A DNA stretch of 57,664 bases from Sphingosinicella soli (lineage in GTDB: Bacteria > Pseudomonadota > Alphaproteobacteria > Sphingomonadales > Sphingomonadaceae), in contig NZ_JACHNZ010000027.1 of the NCBI RefSeq assembly GCF_014199685.1, forward strand, positions 1 to 57,664. The letters are read 5' to 3'. Positions 22,486 to 31,766 of the stretch are shown here, piece after piece. Within the stretch, counting starts at the first letter, position 1, and every line of letters begins with the position of its first letter. A program made the translations under genes and the position numbers. Under the pieces are notes generated by a model. That model was not told the DNA's origin, ran no database searches, and saw only the letters and a program-made list of their open reading frames with translations.

Positions 22486-23856
22486 CTACCGGGCCAGCGT
22501 CGCGATCAGCGTCCTGTAGTGATCGAGCGCCGGGCTGATGGCATCCGCCGGCACGCGCTCGTTCAGACCATGGGCGAACTCGTCTTCAGGCTTCATGAAC
22601 AGGCCGGAAACGCCGTAGCTCGGGATGCCGGACGCACGGAAAAACAGGCTGTCCGTCGTGCCCGCCGACATGCTCGGAATGATCGAAAGCCCCTTTGCGC
22701 GCCCATCGACCGCCTTGCGGAGCGCGGCGTCCAGCTCGGGGAGCAGCGGCGAGGTGGAGCTTTGCGGAAACGGCTCGGGCAGCGTCACCACCACCTTTGC
22801 GCCCGCAAGCTGCTGGAGCCGCTCGCGTACCGCCTCGGGCGCCGTGCCGGGGAAGATGCGGCAGTTGATGTTGGCGACCGCGCGCTGCGGCAGCGCGTTT
22901 TCGGCATGGCCACCGCTCACCATCGTCGGCACGCAGGTCGTGCGCGTCTGGCCGATATGCTCGGGATACTTTGCAAGGATATCGGCTGCAGCCGTATCGG
23001 CCGGGTCGGCGCCGAACCGCGCCATCGCCTCACCCGCCTCGCCCGGCGTCCGCTTTGCCGAAGCCGCGAAGTAGGCCCGCGTCGTCTCGCTGGTTTCGGG
23101 CGGGAACGGCGCGTCGGCGATCCGCTTCAGCGCGGCGCCAAGCTCCAGAATCGCATTCTCGGCACGCGGGGCGCTCGAATGGCCGCCGGGGTCGGTCACT
23201 GTCAGCTTGTAATCGGCGTAGGTCTTCTCCGCCGTCTGCATCGTATAATAAAGCGGCTTTCCGTCGGCACCGAGCGTTCCGCCCCCGCCGTCCCCGTTCA
23301 GCACCATCGCCGCGTCCTTGTAGCGCGGCGCGATCGCCGCCACGGTCTTCTGCGCGGTTTCTTCGTCGCCCGTCAGAAACAGCACGATGTCGCGGGAGGG
23401 TTTGAAGCCTTCGCGTTTCAGGCTCATCAAGGTCTGCACGATCATCACGACGTCGAATTTGTTGTCGCTGGTGCCGCGCCCGAAAAGATAGCCGCCGTCT
23501 TCCGCCATCACGAACGGATCGCGTTCCCAGTCCTCGCGCTTCGCCTCGACCACATCCATGTGCGCGTTGAGCACGATCGGCTTCTTCTTGCCCGTGCCCT
23601 TCCACGTCAGGATCAGCGAGGCGGTCTCGCCGAGCGGTTCGATGCTGATTTCGCTGTCCTTGAAACCTGCGGTCTTCAGCTCGTCCGCGAGATACGCCGC
23701 ATAGGCGGGCACCTGCCCGCGCCCGGCGACAGTCGCGAACGCAACCGAGCGTCCGAGCATGGCTTTGGCGGATTCGACCTGTGCCGGCGCGGCGGCAAGG
23801 GCGGTTGTGGACCATATCAGGCCCGCGAGCACGAACGGGGTTGCGATTTTCAGCAT
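22486..23856 (-). CDS. secreted M20-family metallopeptidase
   Basis: A 456-aa M20/M25/M40 zinc peptidase with a cleavable signal peptide (LAGLIWSTTALAAAPA), so periplasmic or secreted. Metal and catalytic motifs are visible: NAHMDVVEA (His and Asp), FGRGTSDNK, LTGDEET with the general-base glutamate, and the dimerisation domain DPGGHSSAPRAENA. ATG at 23854-23856 has GGGAGA upstream at 6 nt. Family members cleave dipeptides, N-acyl amino acids or carboxypeptidase substrates. It is last in a same-strand run with the TonB receptor, the APC permease and the TetR regulator, which suggests peptide or acyl-amine processing during uptake. Confidence 0.93.
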   Translation of the reverse strand: MLKIATPFVLAGLIWSTTALAAAPAQVESAKAMLGRSVAFATVAGRGQVPAYAAYLADELKTAGFKDSEISIEPLGETASLILTWKGTGKKKPIVLNAHMDVVEAKREDWERDPFVMAEDGGYLFGRGTSDNKFDVVMIVQTLMSLKREGFKPSRDIVLFLTGDEETAQKTVAAIAPRYKDAAMVLNGDGGGGTLGADGKPLYYTMQTAEKTYADYKLTVTDPGGHSSAPRAENAILELGAALKRIADAPFPPETSETTRAYFAASAKRTPGEAGEAMARFGADPADTAAADILAKYPEHIGQTRTTCVPTMVSGGHAENALPQRAVANINCRIFPGTAPEAVRERLQQLAGAKVVVTLPEPFPQSSTSPLLPELDAALRKAVDGRAKGLSIIPSMSAGTTDSLFFRASGIPSYGVSGLFMKPEDEFAHGLNERVPADAISPALDHYRTLIATLAR

Positions 23857-23899
23857 CAAGAGTCTCCCACCTGTTTTACAGGTGTAAGAACTCCTGGCG

Positions 23900-24526
23900 T
23901 CAGTCGGCAAGCACTTTCAGCGGATCACCGACGAGCGTGTTCAACCATTTGTCGGCGATGCGCGAAGCCTCTTCGGGCGTGAAGCTCGATGCGTCGAGAC
24001 AAAGCTCGAGCCAAAGCCCGTCGACGAGCGCCGTTACACCCACAGCGGTGAGCCGAACGTCCACGTCGCTTGTGCCGGGCCCCAGGATCCGCGCGATCAT
24101 TCGTTCGACCGGCCGCCGGTGGCTTGCATAGTTTTCGGTGTGCAGTTCGCGGATGCGCGCGTCGCTCTTGATGAGGCTCCAGAACGCAAGCCAGGTCGCC
24201 AGAAGGTCAGGGTCGGCGATAGGCGGTTCGAAACTCGCCATCACGAACGCGCGCAGCTGTTCGCGCGGGTCCGGTCCCGCATTGTCGGCAGCCGCGATCA
24301 TGGTCGCCACAAGACGGTCGCCAACGTCGGCGTAGGTTTCGGCGATCAGTTCATCGATGCCCGCGAAATAGTGGCGCAGCAGCCCGGCGGAAACGCCCGC
24401 CTCCGCGCAGATCACCCGCACCGAGGTGCCGCCGATGCCGTAACGCGCCAGGCAGTGCGCGGTCGCATCGATAAGGCTCTGACGCCGGAAATCGGGATCC
24501 AGCCGTTGAAACTGCGCGCGCGCCAA
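23900..24526 (-). CDS. TetR-family regulator, BetI-like
   Basis: A 208-aa TetR repressor. The N-terminal helix-turn-helix (GTSVRVICAEAGVSAGLLRHY) is followed by an all-helical ligand domain with the BetI-type pattern ATWLAFWSLIKSDARIRELH. TTG at 24524-24526 was chosen because GGAGG lies 6-7 nt upstream; a TTG 15 bp earlier has no site. It is between the APC permease and the M20 peptidase on the same strand, spaced 40 and 43 bp, so it is likely an autoregulated local repressor of the TonB receptor-permease-peptidase unit. BetI relatives sense choline or amines, but the ligand here is unknown. Confidence 0.9.
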   Translation of the reverse strand: MARAQFQRLDPDFRRQSLIDATAHCLARYGIGGTSVRVICAEAGVSAGLLRHYFAGIDELIAETYADVGDRLVATMIAAADNAGPDPREQLRAFVMASFEPPIADPDLLATWLAFWSLIKSDARIRELHTENYASHRRPVERMIARILGPGTSDVDVRLTAVGVTALVDGLWLELCLDASSFTPEEASRIADKWLNTLVGDPLKVLAD

Positions 24527-24566
24527 CTCTACCCTCCGCAAGCTGCGAGGTTCCTATATCGCCGCG

Positions 24567-25904
24567 TTAAGGATTTGTCGCGCCCCCTTGTACGCTGCGC
24601 GCTGCTTTTTGACGGCGCACGAGCAGATAGACCGGAAGCCCCGCGACCAGCAGAACGAACGCCCATCCGTTCGCTTCCGCGCCCGCACCCTGGAAGGTCC
24701 AGACCGCATAAATAAGCCCGAGCGGCGTCAGCACGGCCAGCATCGGCGTCGTCGTCAGCCGCTTCTGTAGCATCAACCGAACCGCCGCTGCCGCGCACGC
24801 GAAATACAGCACCAGCGTTGCGGAGGTGGAGAGCAGCGCCATGAACGTGAACAGGCCCGACATCGTGCGCGTGTAGTTTGAAAGGACGAGCAGCGTGATG
24901 AGAATGCCGCCGATCACGATACCGCGTACCGGCGCGCCGCGTGCATTCACCTTGCCGAATAGCTGCGGGAAATCGCCTTTTTGCGCCATGCTTCGCGGAT
25001 ACTCGCCTGTCAGGAGAATCCAGCCGTTGAGCGCGCCGATCGCGCTCACCGCGGCGAACAGCGCGACGGCGAGCGCGGCGCCTTCTCCCCAGTATCCGGC
25101 GATCACGTCCGCGAACGGCGCGTTCGACTGCGCCACAGTCTCGGCGGGCATCAGCATGATGACAGCGGTGCAGACCACCAGGTAGATCACGCCCACGATC
25201 AGCGTCCCCGCCATCGTCGCGCGCGGGATCGTGATGTGCGGGCGGTCGACCTTGTCCTGCGGCACGCACGCGGATTCAAACCCCAGCATCGCCCATAGCG
25301 TCAGCGCTGCGGTCGCGTTGATCGCGCTCATCGAGATCGTGTCCGCCACGTAGGGCGTCGCGGGCGGCGTTCCGTCCGCGAAGACTCCGGCGGCAATAAT
25401 CACGATGGCGATCAGCGGGAGCAGCTTGAGACCGAGCGTCACGATCTGGAACCGCCCCGCCGCCCCTGCCCCGCGCATGTTGAGAAGGATGATCGCCCAC
25501 AGCAGCGACACGGCAAGTGCGGCAGGTGCGCCCGCCGTCGCCCCGATGCCGGGCGCAAAGGCGCTGAGGTAGCTGACCCCCGCCGTTGCCAGCGCCGCGA
25601 TCGAAACCAGTATCGAAATGATGTACGACCAACTTATCATGAACGCCGGCAAATGCCCGAACGCCGCCTCGACGAACCCGTGCGGCCCGCCCGCAGTCGG
25701 CATCTCGCGCGCCAGCGAGGCGAACACATAGGCAAGGCACAGCGACCCTGCGATGGTCAGCCCCCATCCAAACACGGCGTTCCAGCCGAAGGGCGCAAGG
25801 CTTGCGGGCAGCATGTAGACGCCCGAGCCGATCATGTTGCCCATGACCAGCGCGAGCGCCATCCAGAAGCCGAGCGGACGTGCGGCGGGAGTCTTGTCGT
25901 TCAT
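24567..25904 (-). CDS. APC-family amino acid/amine permease
   Basis: A 445-aa inner-membrane permease with about twelve hydrophobic segments. The first helix has the APC substrate motif GNMIGSGVYMLP and helix 6 region MLGFESACVPQDKVDRP matches the AdiC/CadB/PotE antiporter subgroup, whose members exchange basic amino acids and polyamines. ATG at 25902-25904 was chosen over the TTG 3 bp earlier. It is 22 bp after the TonB receptor. Together they give outer- and inner-membrane uptake steps for the same solute, probably a basic amino acid or amine. Confidence 0.9.
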   Translation of the reverse strand: MNDKTPAARPLGFWMALALVMGNMIGSGVYMLPASLAPFGWNAVFGWGLTIAGSLCLAYVFASLAREMPTAGGPHGFVEAAFGHLPAFMISWSYIISILVSIAALATAGVSYLSAFAPGIGATAGAPAALAVSLLWAIILLNMRGAGAAGRFQIVTLGLKLLPLIAIVIIAAGVFADGTPPATPYVADTISMSAINATAALTLWAMLGFESACVPQDKVDRPHITIPRATMAGTLIVGVIYLVVCTAVIMLMPAETVAQSNAPFADVIAGYWGEGAALAVALFAAVSAIGALNGWILLTGEYPRSMAQKGDFPQLFGKVNARGAPVRGIVIGGILITLLVLSNYTRTMSGLFTFMALLSTSATLVLYFACAAAAVRLMLQKRLTTTPMLAVLTPLGLIYAVWTFQGAGAEANGWAFVLLVAGLPVYLLVRRQKAARSVQGGATNP

Positions 25905-25926
25905 CAAAACGTCCCGCCGCGCCGGA

Positions 25927-28341
25927 TCAGAATTTCGTACCGACCTTGAGCCCTATGGTGCGCGGCGTCGTCACGATCGTGTAGAATTTCCCGCCGATCG
26001 CCGTCTCGCCGTCCGGATCGCCGCAGGTGCTCTCGCCGCACTGGAATGTACGCGTCACCTGCCCGCGCGAGTCGAACAGGTTGCGGGCATAGAGTTCCAC
26101 CGTCCAGCGGTCAGTCCGCACACCCGCGCTGATGTCGACAGTCGTGTAAGACGGCAGCGACCCGACCAGGTCGCGTTCGAAGAGACGAAGATCGCTTGTG
26201 CGCGACCCTTCATAGACGACCGCTCCCTGGAGATGCGCATCAAGCGATCCGAGCGGGAATTCGTAGCGCGCGAGCGCATTGCCCTTGAACTTGGCGGAAA
26301 CAGGCAGACGGGTGCCCGAGGGAGCCAGCAACGCATTCGGTTCGTCCGGGTCTGGGCCCAGCAGCGTACAATCGAATTGGGGGTTTGAGATTTTGCAGAA
26401 GTCCTTCGTGCTCTGCGCGTCGTTGTAGCTGAAACCCGCGTTGAACGTCAGGCTGTCTGATGCGCGGAAGAAGAAGTCGCTTTCGATACCCCAGATGCGC
26501 GCATCGCCGGCGTTGCGGACCTCGGTGAGACCATTGGCGCCAAGGAACGACAGCTGGATGTTGGTCCACGTCTCGTAATAGACCGCACCGTTCCAGCGAA
26601 ACGCGCCGTCCCCCCACGTCGTCTTCCAGCCAAGCTCGTAATTGTCGAGTTCGTCGGCGCCGTATGGCGGCAGCGTGCCGCGCCGGTTGACACCGCCCGG
26701 CCGGAAACCCCGAGACCATGTCGCGTAAACCAGCGCATCGTCGGTTAGCTTGTAGGTCGCATTCAGCTTGTGGATGAAGTCCGTATCCGACGTCGTCTTG
26801 TCGAGGTTGGTGCAGGGGCTGCCCTTGACGGTCGGCGGCAGCAGTTCATCGTTCGCGTCGCGGAAGCATGCCGCCACGCCGGTACCGCTGCTGAAGCCGT
26901 CGCTGTAACCGAAGAAGCCTTCGAGCGAGTTCTTGTATTTGTAAACACGAATGCCCCCCGTCAGCGACAGCTTCTCGGTAAGGTCGTAGGTGGCCTCGCC
27001 GAACGCGGCATAATCGCGATCGACGCGTAGCTGCTTGGTCAGCCAGATGTTGCTGTCCGTGCCCGGCACCGTGATCGCATCGGCGATATTGTCGATGATG
27101 TAGTTCTGTTCGATATTGTGGGCCTGGCGCTGGTAAAACACACCGCCGATGAACCGCAGCGGCCGGTCGGCCGGCGAGGCGATGCGCAGTTCGTGGCTCT
27201 GCTTGGTGAAGCGATCGGTTCCGATGATGTACTGGTTCGGGTTCACCAGATTGTCGTCATTATCGTAGAAATACGCACCGTAGCCGAACAGCGCATCATA
27301 GAAATATGAATAGTCGACGTAGTCGGATTGGCTGTTGATCTTGCGCTTCATGTAGGCGCCTGCATAGGTCAGATCCCAGCTGCCGATCTTGCCTTCGATC
27401 GTCAGCGCCGCCTGGAACCAGCGGTCGTTGAAGCGTTCCGGATTGAACTGCTGCACCTGAAGCTCGTCGAGCCCGGCTTCCTGCCCGAATGCGCCGTAGC
27501 TCTTCTGCTTCTGGCCCATCAGCGTCGGCAGCACGGTCCAGTTCTCGTTGAGATCGATCTGGAGCGCGACGCGTGCGCCGTAAGTCTCGACGTCGTTGTA
27601 ATCGTCCTCGACATACGGATCGTTGTCGAAGGTTATTCCAGAGGTCGGAAACGTGAGCGAGCCGGGAATATTGTCGATATATCCACCGTCCTTGTCATAC
27701 CACCCCACGACACGGAGCGCGGCATTGTCGCTGAGCGGCGCGTTGACGAAGCCTTCGAGCACATAACCCTGTTCGCCGTGCGCGACCGTGTTCACCTCGG
27801 CATCGACAGCGCCGTAGAAGCCGCTCGTGTCGGGGCGGTTCGTCACGATCTTCACCGTGCCCGCCTGGCTCGACGCGCCGTAGAGCGTGCCCTGCGGACC
27901 TGCGAGTGCTTCGACACGCGCGATGTCGTAGATGTGAATGTCCAGGTTGCCCTGAATGGTCGTGATCGGCTGCTCGTCGAGATACATGCCGACCGACGGC
28001 AGGGAGGTCGAATGGTTCGCGTTCTCGCCCGAAGCGACGCCCCGGAAATAGACGTTCGACGCACCCGGCCCGAGAGACTGATACGACAGACTCGGCAGGT
28101 AGCGCGCGTAATCGTCGAAATCCTTCACCTGAAGCTGTTCGAGCTTCTGGGTGCCGAGCGCGATGACCGCGATCGGAACATCCTGCAGGTTTTCCTGCCG
28201 CTTTTGCGCCGTGATGATGATGGTGTCGCCGAGGTTTTCCTGCGCTTCCTGTGCAAGCGCCGGCCCTGTCAGCATGGTGGAACCAAGAAGGACGCCCGAA
28301 GCGACGGCAGCCCTCAACGACACATGATTTCGCAAGTGCAT
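25927..28341 (-). CDS. TonB-dependent outer-membrane receptor
   Basis: A receptor of about 804 aa. After a signal peptide ending near LTGPALAQ comes a TonB-box-like segment (DTIIITAQKR), the plug domain (QDVPIAVIAL to TLYGASSQAGTVKIVTNRP) and a 22-stranded barrel that ends in GLKVGTKF, a terminal phenylalanine as expected. ATG 28341 is preceded by GGGGG at 5 nt; ATG 28362 is an alternative. The subfamily is the iron-complex outer-membrane receptor type that is expanded in sphingomonads for carbohydrate, terpenoid and aromatic uptake, so the substrate is not implied by the fold. It heads a likely operon with the APC permease, TetR and M20 peptidase, and sits beside a TPR-sulfotransferase. Confidence 0.95.
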   Translation of the reverse strand: MHLRNHVSLRAAVASGVLLGSTMLTGPALAQEAQENLGDTIIITAQKRQENLQDVPIAVIALGTQKLEQLQVKDFDDYARYLPSLSYQSLGPGASNVYFRGVASGENANHSTSLPSVGMYLDEQPITTIQGNLDIHIYDIARVEALAGPQGTLYGASSQAGTVKIVTNRPDTSGFYGAVDAEVNTVAHGEQGYVLEGFVNAPLSDNAALRVVGWYDKDGGYIDNIPGSLTFPTSGITFDNDPYVEDDYNDVETYGARVALQIDLNENWTVLPTLMGQKQKSYGAFGQEAGLDELQVQQFNPERFNDRWFQAALTIEGKIGSWDLTYAGAYMKRKINSQSDYVDYSYFYDALFGYGAYFYDNDDNLVNPNQYIIGTDRFTKQSHELRIASPADRPLRFIGGVFYQRQAHNIEQNYIIDNIADAITVPGTDSNIWLTKQLRVDRDYAAFGEATYDLTEKLSLTGGIRVYKYKNSLEGFFGYSDGFSSGTGVAACFRDANDELLPPTVKGSPCTNLDKTTSDTDFIHKLNATYKLTDDALVYATWSRGFRPGGVNRRGTLPPYGADELDNYELGWKTTWGDGAFRWNGAVYYETWTNIQLSFLGANGLTEVRNAGDARIWGIESDFFFRASDSLTFNAGFSYNDAQSTKDFCKISNPQFDCTLLGPDPDEPNALLAPSGTRLPVSAKFKGNALARYEFPLGSLDAHLQGAVVYEGSRTSDLRLFERDLVGSLPSYTTVDISAGVRTDRWTVELYARNLFDSRGQVTRTFQCGESTCGDPDGETAIGGKFYTIVTTPRTIGLKVGTKF

Positions 28342-28426
28342 CATATCCCCCTTTTTCAGCATTCGCTGTCCCGGACGAGAGATTGAACGCCCCGCGAACG
28401 CTGGTCAATTCGGGTCTGACGCCTTT

Positions 28427-28432
28427 ATTATA
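28427..28432 (-). promoter_or_regulatory. candidate -10 box for the TonB receptor operon
   Basis: On the minus strand TATAAT occurs 86 bp upstream of the receptor start, in the gap between it and the sulfotransferase stop. No good -35 is visible, so this is a weak call resting on a perfect -10 in the only gap before the operon. Confidence 0.35.
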
Positions 28433-28462
28433 CAGATGTCATATTGGCGCGCAGGCGTCACT

Positions 28463-30235
28463 TTATTGCAACAGCGCATCAACCTGCGGCACATCGGGAT
28501 AGAGTGTCAGCACCGGGCCCAGGCTTTCTTTCAGGGGATCGAGCCACGGCTCGAACGGCTGCCACTGCTCCATGCCCTCGCGATTGATCGGGCGCCGCAC
28601 CTGTTCGGAGCTTGCCGTCCGCACGGCGCGCTCGTTTTCGAAGAAGCGCAGGCAGGCCGGGTCGAACGGCACGCCGACATAGTCGAGCAGCCTTCGCACC
28701 TCGAATTCGGTGTTCTCGACCATGTCTTCGTAAAACACACGGTGGACCCTGCCGGGAAGCGCACCGTCGATCACCGCCATCATTGCCGCATAATCGCGGT
28801 AATAGCGGCCAAGATCGCCCAGATCGTAGCTGAAACCCTGCCCCCGTGCGAAATGCTGCTTGAAGTTCGAGAAACAGCAGCCGAGCGGATGCCGCCTGGC
28901 GTCGATGATCTTCGCGCCCGGCAGGATCAGATGAATGAAGCCCGCGTGCGCCCAGTTGTTGGGCATCTTGTCGATGAAGAGCGGCCGCTCCGTCTTCCGC
29001 TGGATGCGCGTCCGTTCGAGATACTCGGCGCCGAGTTCCGCACGTTCGTCAGCGGGAAGGTCCGCAAGGCATGCCGGATAGTCGGTCTCGTCATCACGCA
29101 TCCTGCGACCGCCCAGCCTTCGCGCCATCGCGGCGATGTCGGGCAGTTCCTGCGTCCCCTCGATCATCGGGTGAGAGGAGAGTATCTGCTCGATCAGCGT
29201 CGATCCCGCGCGCGGCATGCCCAGGATGAAGATCGGATCGGGCGCCGGGCAGCCTTCGCCGCTACGCGCCACGAAGAACGCGTCATCCATCAGCGCTGCG
29301 GCATTGCGGACCAGACTGCCGATCTCGTCGGCATCGTAATCCAGCATCGCTTTGCGGAGCGCATTGCCCTTCAGATAATGGCTGAACGACAGCGCATGAT
29401 CCTTCGCGTCCTCCAGCGCCTTGCCGAGCGCGAAATGCAGATGGAAGCGGTCGTCCTCACTGATACCGCCGCCTTCCAGCGCGCCCTGCATCACGGCAAT
29501 GTCGGCATCCGTAAAGCGCACGGTCTTCAGGTTGGCGAGGCTCCACCACACTTCGCCAAGTCCCGGCGCATGCGCGATCGCCTTGCGATAGGCGGCGATC
29601 GAGTCCGCCTGCCGGCCCACGGTTTTCAGCACATGGCCATAGCTCATCCACACCCGCGGCTGCGCCGGATGGCGCGCCAGAACCGACTCGTAAAGCGCGA
29701 TCGCCTCCTCATAACCGCCGACACGCCCGAGCGCGGCGGCTTTCAGATTGCTGTGCGCGGCATTGTCGGGATCGACTTCCAGCAGCCGGTCCAGTTCCGC
29801 CAGCGCGTCGGCGGGGCGGTTCTGCCGGTAGAGCACCGTCGCCAGGTTGGCGCGCGCCGCCACGAAGGCGGGCGCAAGCTCAAGCGCGCGGCGCAGCAGC
29901 TTTTCGGAATCGCCGTACCGCCCGAGGCGCCCGGCGATTTCCGCCATCATCCGGATCGCCGCAACATCGACGGGCTTTTCCTTCAGCCGCGTGCGAAGAA
30001 TGCGCTCCGCGATCGGGATATTGTTTTCCAGAAGCGCCGTCGCCGCCTCCACCAGCAACGGATCGCGCGTCGAGGCGCGGATCGCGCTCAGTTCGGCGTC
30101 CTCGGCGGCGGCATCTTCGCCCATCCCGCGCAGGGCGGCCCCGAGCGCGCGCAGCGCATCGGCATTGTCGGGATGCGTCTTCAAAAAAGCGCGGGCACGG
30201 TCGGCTCGCTCGGCGGCGCTGGGCGTGTTGGACAT
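28463..30235 (-). CDS. TPR-repeat sulfotransferase
   Basis: A 590-aa two-domain protein. Residues about 10-300 form tetratricopeptide repeats (LGRYGDSEKLLRRALELAPA, QNRPADALAELDRLLEVDPD, VGGYEEAIALYESVLARHPA). The C-terminal half is a sulfotransferase of the PAPS type: the 5'-phosphosulfate loop FILGMPRAGSTLIEQIL, the 3'-phosphate region DARRHPLGCCFSNFKQHF, and FYEDMVE. No signal peptide is seen, so it acts in the cytosol. ATG at 30233-30235 begins MSNTPSAAER. Its position beside a TonB receptor recurs in sphingomonad genomes, but the acceptor of the sulfate is unknown; a peptide or protein partner held by the TPRs is the natural guess. Confidence 0.9.
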   Translation of the reverse strand: MSNTPSAAERADRARAFLKTHPDNADALRALGAALRGMGEDAAAEDAELSAIRASTRDPLLVEAATALLENNIPIAERILRTRLKEKPVDVAAIRMMAEIAGRLGRYGDSEKLLRRALELAPAFVAARANLATVLYRQNRPADALAELDRLLEVDPDNAAHSNLKAAALGRVGGYEEAIALYESVLARHPAQPRVWMSYGHVLKTVGRQADSIAAYRKAIAHAPGLGEVWWSLANLKTVRFTDADIAVMQGALEGGGISEDDRFHLHFALGKALEDAKDHALSFSHYLKGNALRKAMLDYDADEIGSLVRNAAALMDDAFFVARSGEGCPAPDPIFILGMPRAGSTLIEQILSSHPMIEGTQELPDIAAMARRLGGRRMRDDETDYPACLADLPADERAELGAEYLERTRIQRKTERPLFIDKMPNNWAHAGFIHLILPGAKIIDARRHPLGCCFSNFKQHFARGQGFSYDLGDLGRYYRDYAAMMAVIDGALPGRVHRVFYEDMVENTEFEVRRLLDYVGVPFDPACLRFFENERAVRTASSEQVRRPINREGMEQWQPFEPWLDPLKESLGPVLTLYPDVPQVDALLQ

Positions 30236-30275
30236 GCCTGCGAACGTGCTCAGCCGCGTCCTTCCGGTCAAGCCG

Positions 30276-31589
30276 TCAGTCGATCGCCTTCAAAATGTCC
30301 GCGAGCCGTCCGAACATCTCGTCGATGTGCGTTTTCTCCAGGATCAGCGGCGGCGACAGCGCGATGATGTCGCCGGTCACGCGGATAAGCAGTCCGCTGT
30401 CGAAGGCGCGGTGGAAGGCTTCCATGGCGCGCTTCGTGGGCGCACCGGCGCGCGCTTCCATCTCGATTCCGGCGACAAGACCGATGTTCCGGCAGTCGAT
30501 CACGTGCGGCAGGTCTTTCATCGCGTGGACGGCATCGGCCCAGTACGCCTCAAGCGTGATCGCTTTTTCGAACAGCCGTTCCTCTTCATAGATGGCAAGC
30601 GTTGCGAGCCCCGCCGCAGCGGCAAGCGGGTGGCCCGAATAGGTGTAGCCGTGGAACAGCTCGATGCCTTCGGGCGCATTCTCGACCACCGTATCGTACA
30701 CATGGCGCCCAGCGGCGACCGCCCCCATCGGCACGGCGGCGTTGGTCAGGCCCTTTGCCATCGTGATGATGTCGGGCGTCACGCCGAACCGCTCCGATGC
30801 CGTGGCCTTGCCCACGCGCCCGAACGCTGTGATGACCTCGTCGAAGATCAGCAGGATGTCGTGTTTTTTGCAGAGTTCGCGCACGCGTTCGAGATAGCCG
30901 ACCGGCGGCACGAGCACGCCCGTCGATCCAGCGACGGGCTCGACGATCACCGCCGCGATCGTATCCGCGCCGTGCAGCGCCACGAGCCGTTCGATATCCT
31001 CTGCAAGCTCCGCGCCGTGCGCGGGCTGGCCCCGGCTGAACGCGTTGCGGGCAAGATCGTGCGTGTGGCGCAGGTGGTCGACGCCGCCGAGCATCGTACC
31101 ATACTGCCTGCGGTTGCCGACGATGCCGCCCACCGAAATGCCGCCGAAACCGACGCCGTGATAGCCGCGTTCGCGCCCGATGAAGCGCGTGCGGCTGCCC
31201 TGCCCCCGCGCCCGCTGATAGGCGAGCGCGATCTTGAGCGCCGTATCCACCGATTCAGAGCCGGAGTTCGTGAAGAAGATGCGGTCGAGTCCTTCGGGCA
31301 TGATCATGCCGAGCTTCGAGGCAAGTTCGAACGCCAGAGGATGGCCGAGCTGAAAGGTCGGCCCGAAATCGAAGCGTGCCGCCGTTTCGCGGATCGCCTC
31401 GACGATCTGCGTGCGGCAGTGCCCGGCGTTCACGCACCACAGGCCTGCGGTCGCATCGAGGATGCTGCGCCCGTCCGACGACGTGTAGTGCATGCCTTCC
31501 GCCGCCGCGAGCAGACGCGGGGCCTGCTTGAAGCCCCGGTTGTTGGAAAACGGCATCCAGAAGGCTGAAAGATCATTGGGTTCGCGCAT
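30276..31589 (-). CDS. omega-amino acid (beta-alanine):pyruvate transaminase
   Basis: A 437-aa class III PLP aminotransferase. The N terminus LSAFWMPFSNNRGFKQAPR is the signature of the omega-amino acid:pyruvate group. The catalytic lysine is at about 279 (ITMAKGLTNA) and the PLP aspartate at about 250 (LLIFDEVITAFGR). It would convert beta-alanine to malonate semialdehyde, or related omega-amines. Beta-alanine is a product of the propylamine arm of spermidine, which fits the polyamine island next door. ATG at 31587-31589 has GGAG at 5 nt. It is divergent from the first glutamine synthetase across a 177-bp control region with a LysR box at its centre. Confidence 0.9.
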   Translation of the reverse strand: MREPNDLSAFWMPFSNNRGFKQAPRLLAAAEGMHYTSSDGRSILDATAGLWCVNAGHCRTQIVEAIRETAARFDFGPTFQLGHPLAFELASKLGMIMPEGLDRIFFTNSGSESVDTALKIALAYQRARGQGSRTRFIGRERGYHGVGFGGISVGGIVGNRRQYGTMLGGVDHLRHTHDLARNAFSRGQPAHGAELAEDIERLVALHGADTIAAVIVEPVAGSTGVLVPPVGYLERVRELCKKHDILLIFDEVITAFGRVGKATASERFGVTPDIITMAKGLTNAAVPMGAVAAGRHVYDTVVENAPEGIELFHGYTYSGHPLAAAAGLATLAIYEEERLFEKAITLEAYWADAVHAMKDLPHVIDCRNIGLVAGIEMEARAGAPTKRAMEAFHRAFDSGLLIRVTGDIIALSPPLILEKTHIDEMFGRLADILKAID

Positions 31590-31669
31590 GTAGGCTCCAC
31601 AGAAAACGGCGTGCCGGAATGATAGCGAACCGCCGTTTGCAACGCCAGACGGATACACGGCGGAACAGG

Positions 31670-31689
31670 CCATCGGAAAAACCGATACC
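31670..31689. promoter_or_regulatory. candidate LysR box, site 1
   Basis: CCATCGGAAAAACCGATACC contains a perfect inverted repeat ATCGG-AAAAA-CCGAT, that is ATCG-N7-CGAT, which satisfies the LysR rule T-N11-A. It lies at the centre of the 177-bp region between the divergent transaminase and glutamine synthetase genes. Two further copies occur at 39008 and 43606, 15/20 and 17/20 identical. Confidence 0.6.
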
Positions 31690-31710
31690 CCCTGCTCCAG
31701 CAAATCCCAC

Positions 31711-31726
31711 TGGCCAAGTGCTTGCC
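31711..31726 (+). promoter_or_regulatory. candidate sigma-54 promoter for the first glutamine synthetase
   Basis: TGGCCAAGTGCTTGCC matches the -24/-12 consensus TGGCAC-N5-TTGC with the invariant GG (31712-31713) and GC (31724-31725) 10 nt apart. It lies 40-56 bp before the ATG and 21 bp after LysR box 1. Nitrogen-responsive transcription would fit the downstream genes; not tested. Confidence 0.45.
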
Positions 31727-31766
31727 ACACGCGCAGTATAAGGGCCGTACGGGGGTTAATCCGATC

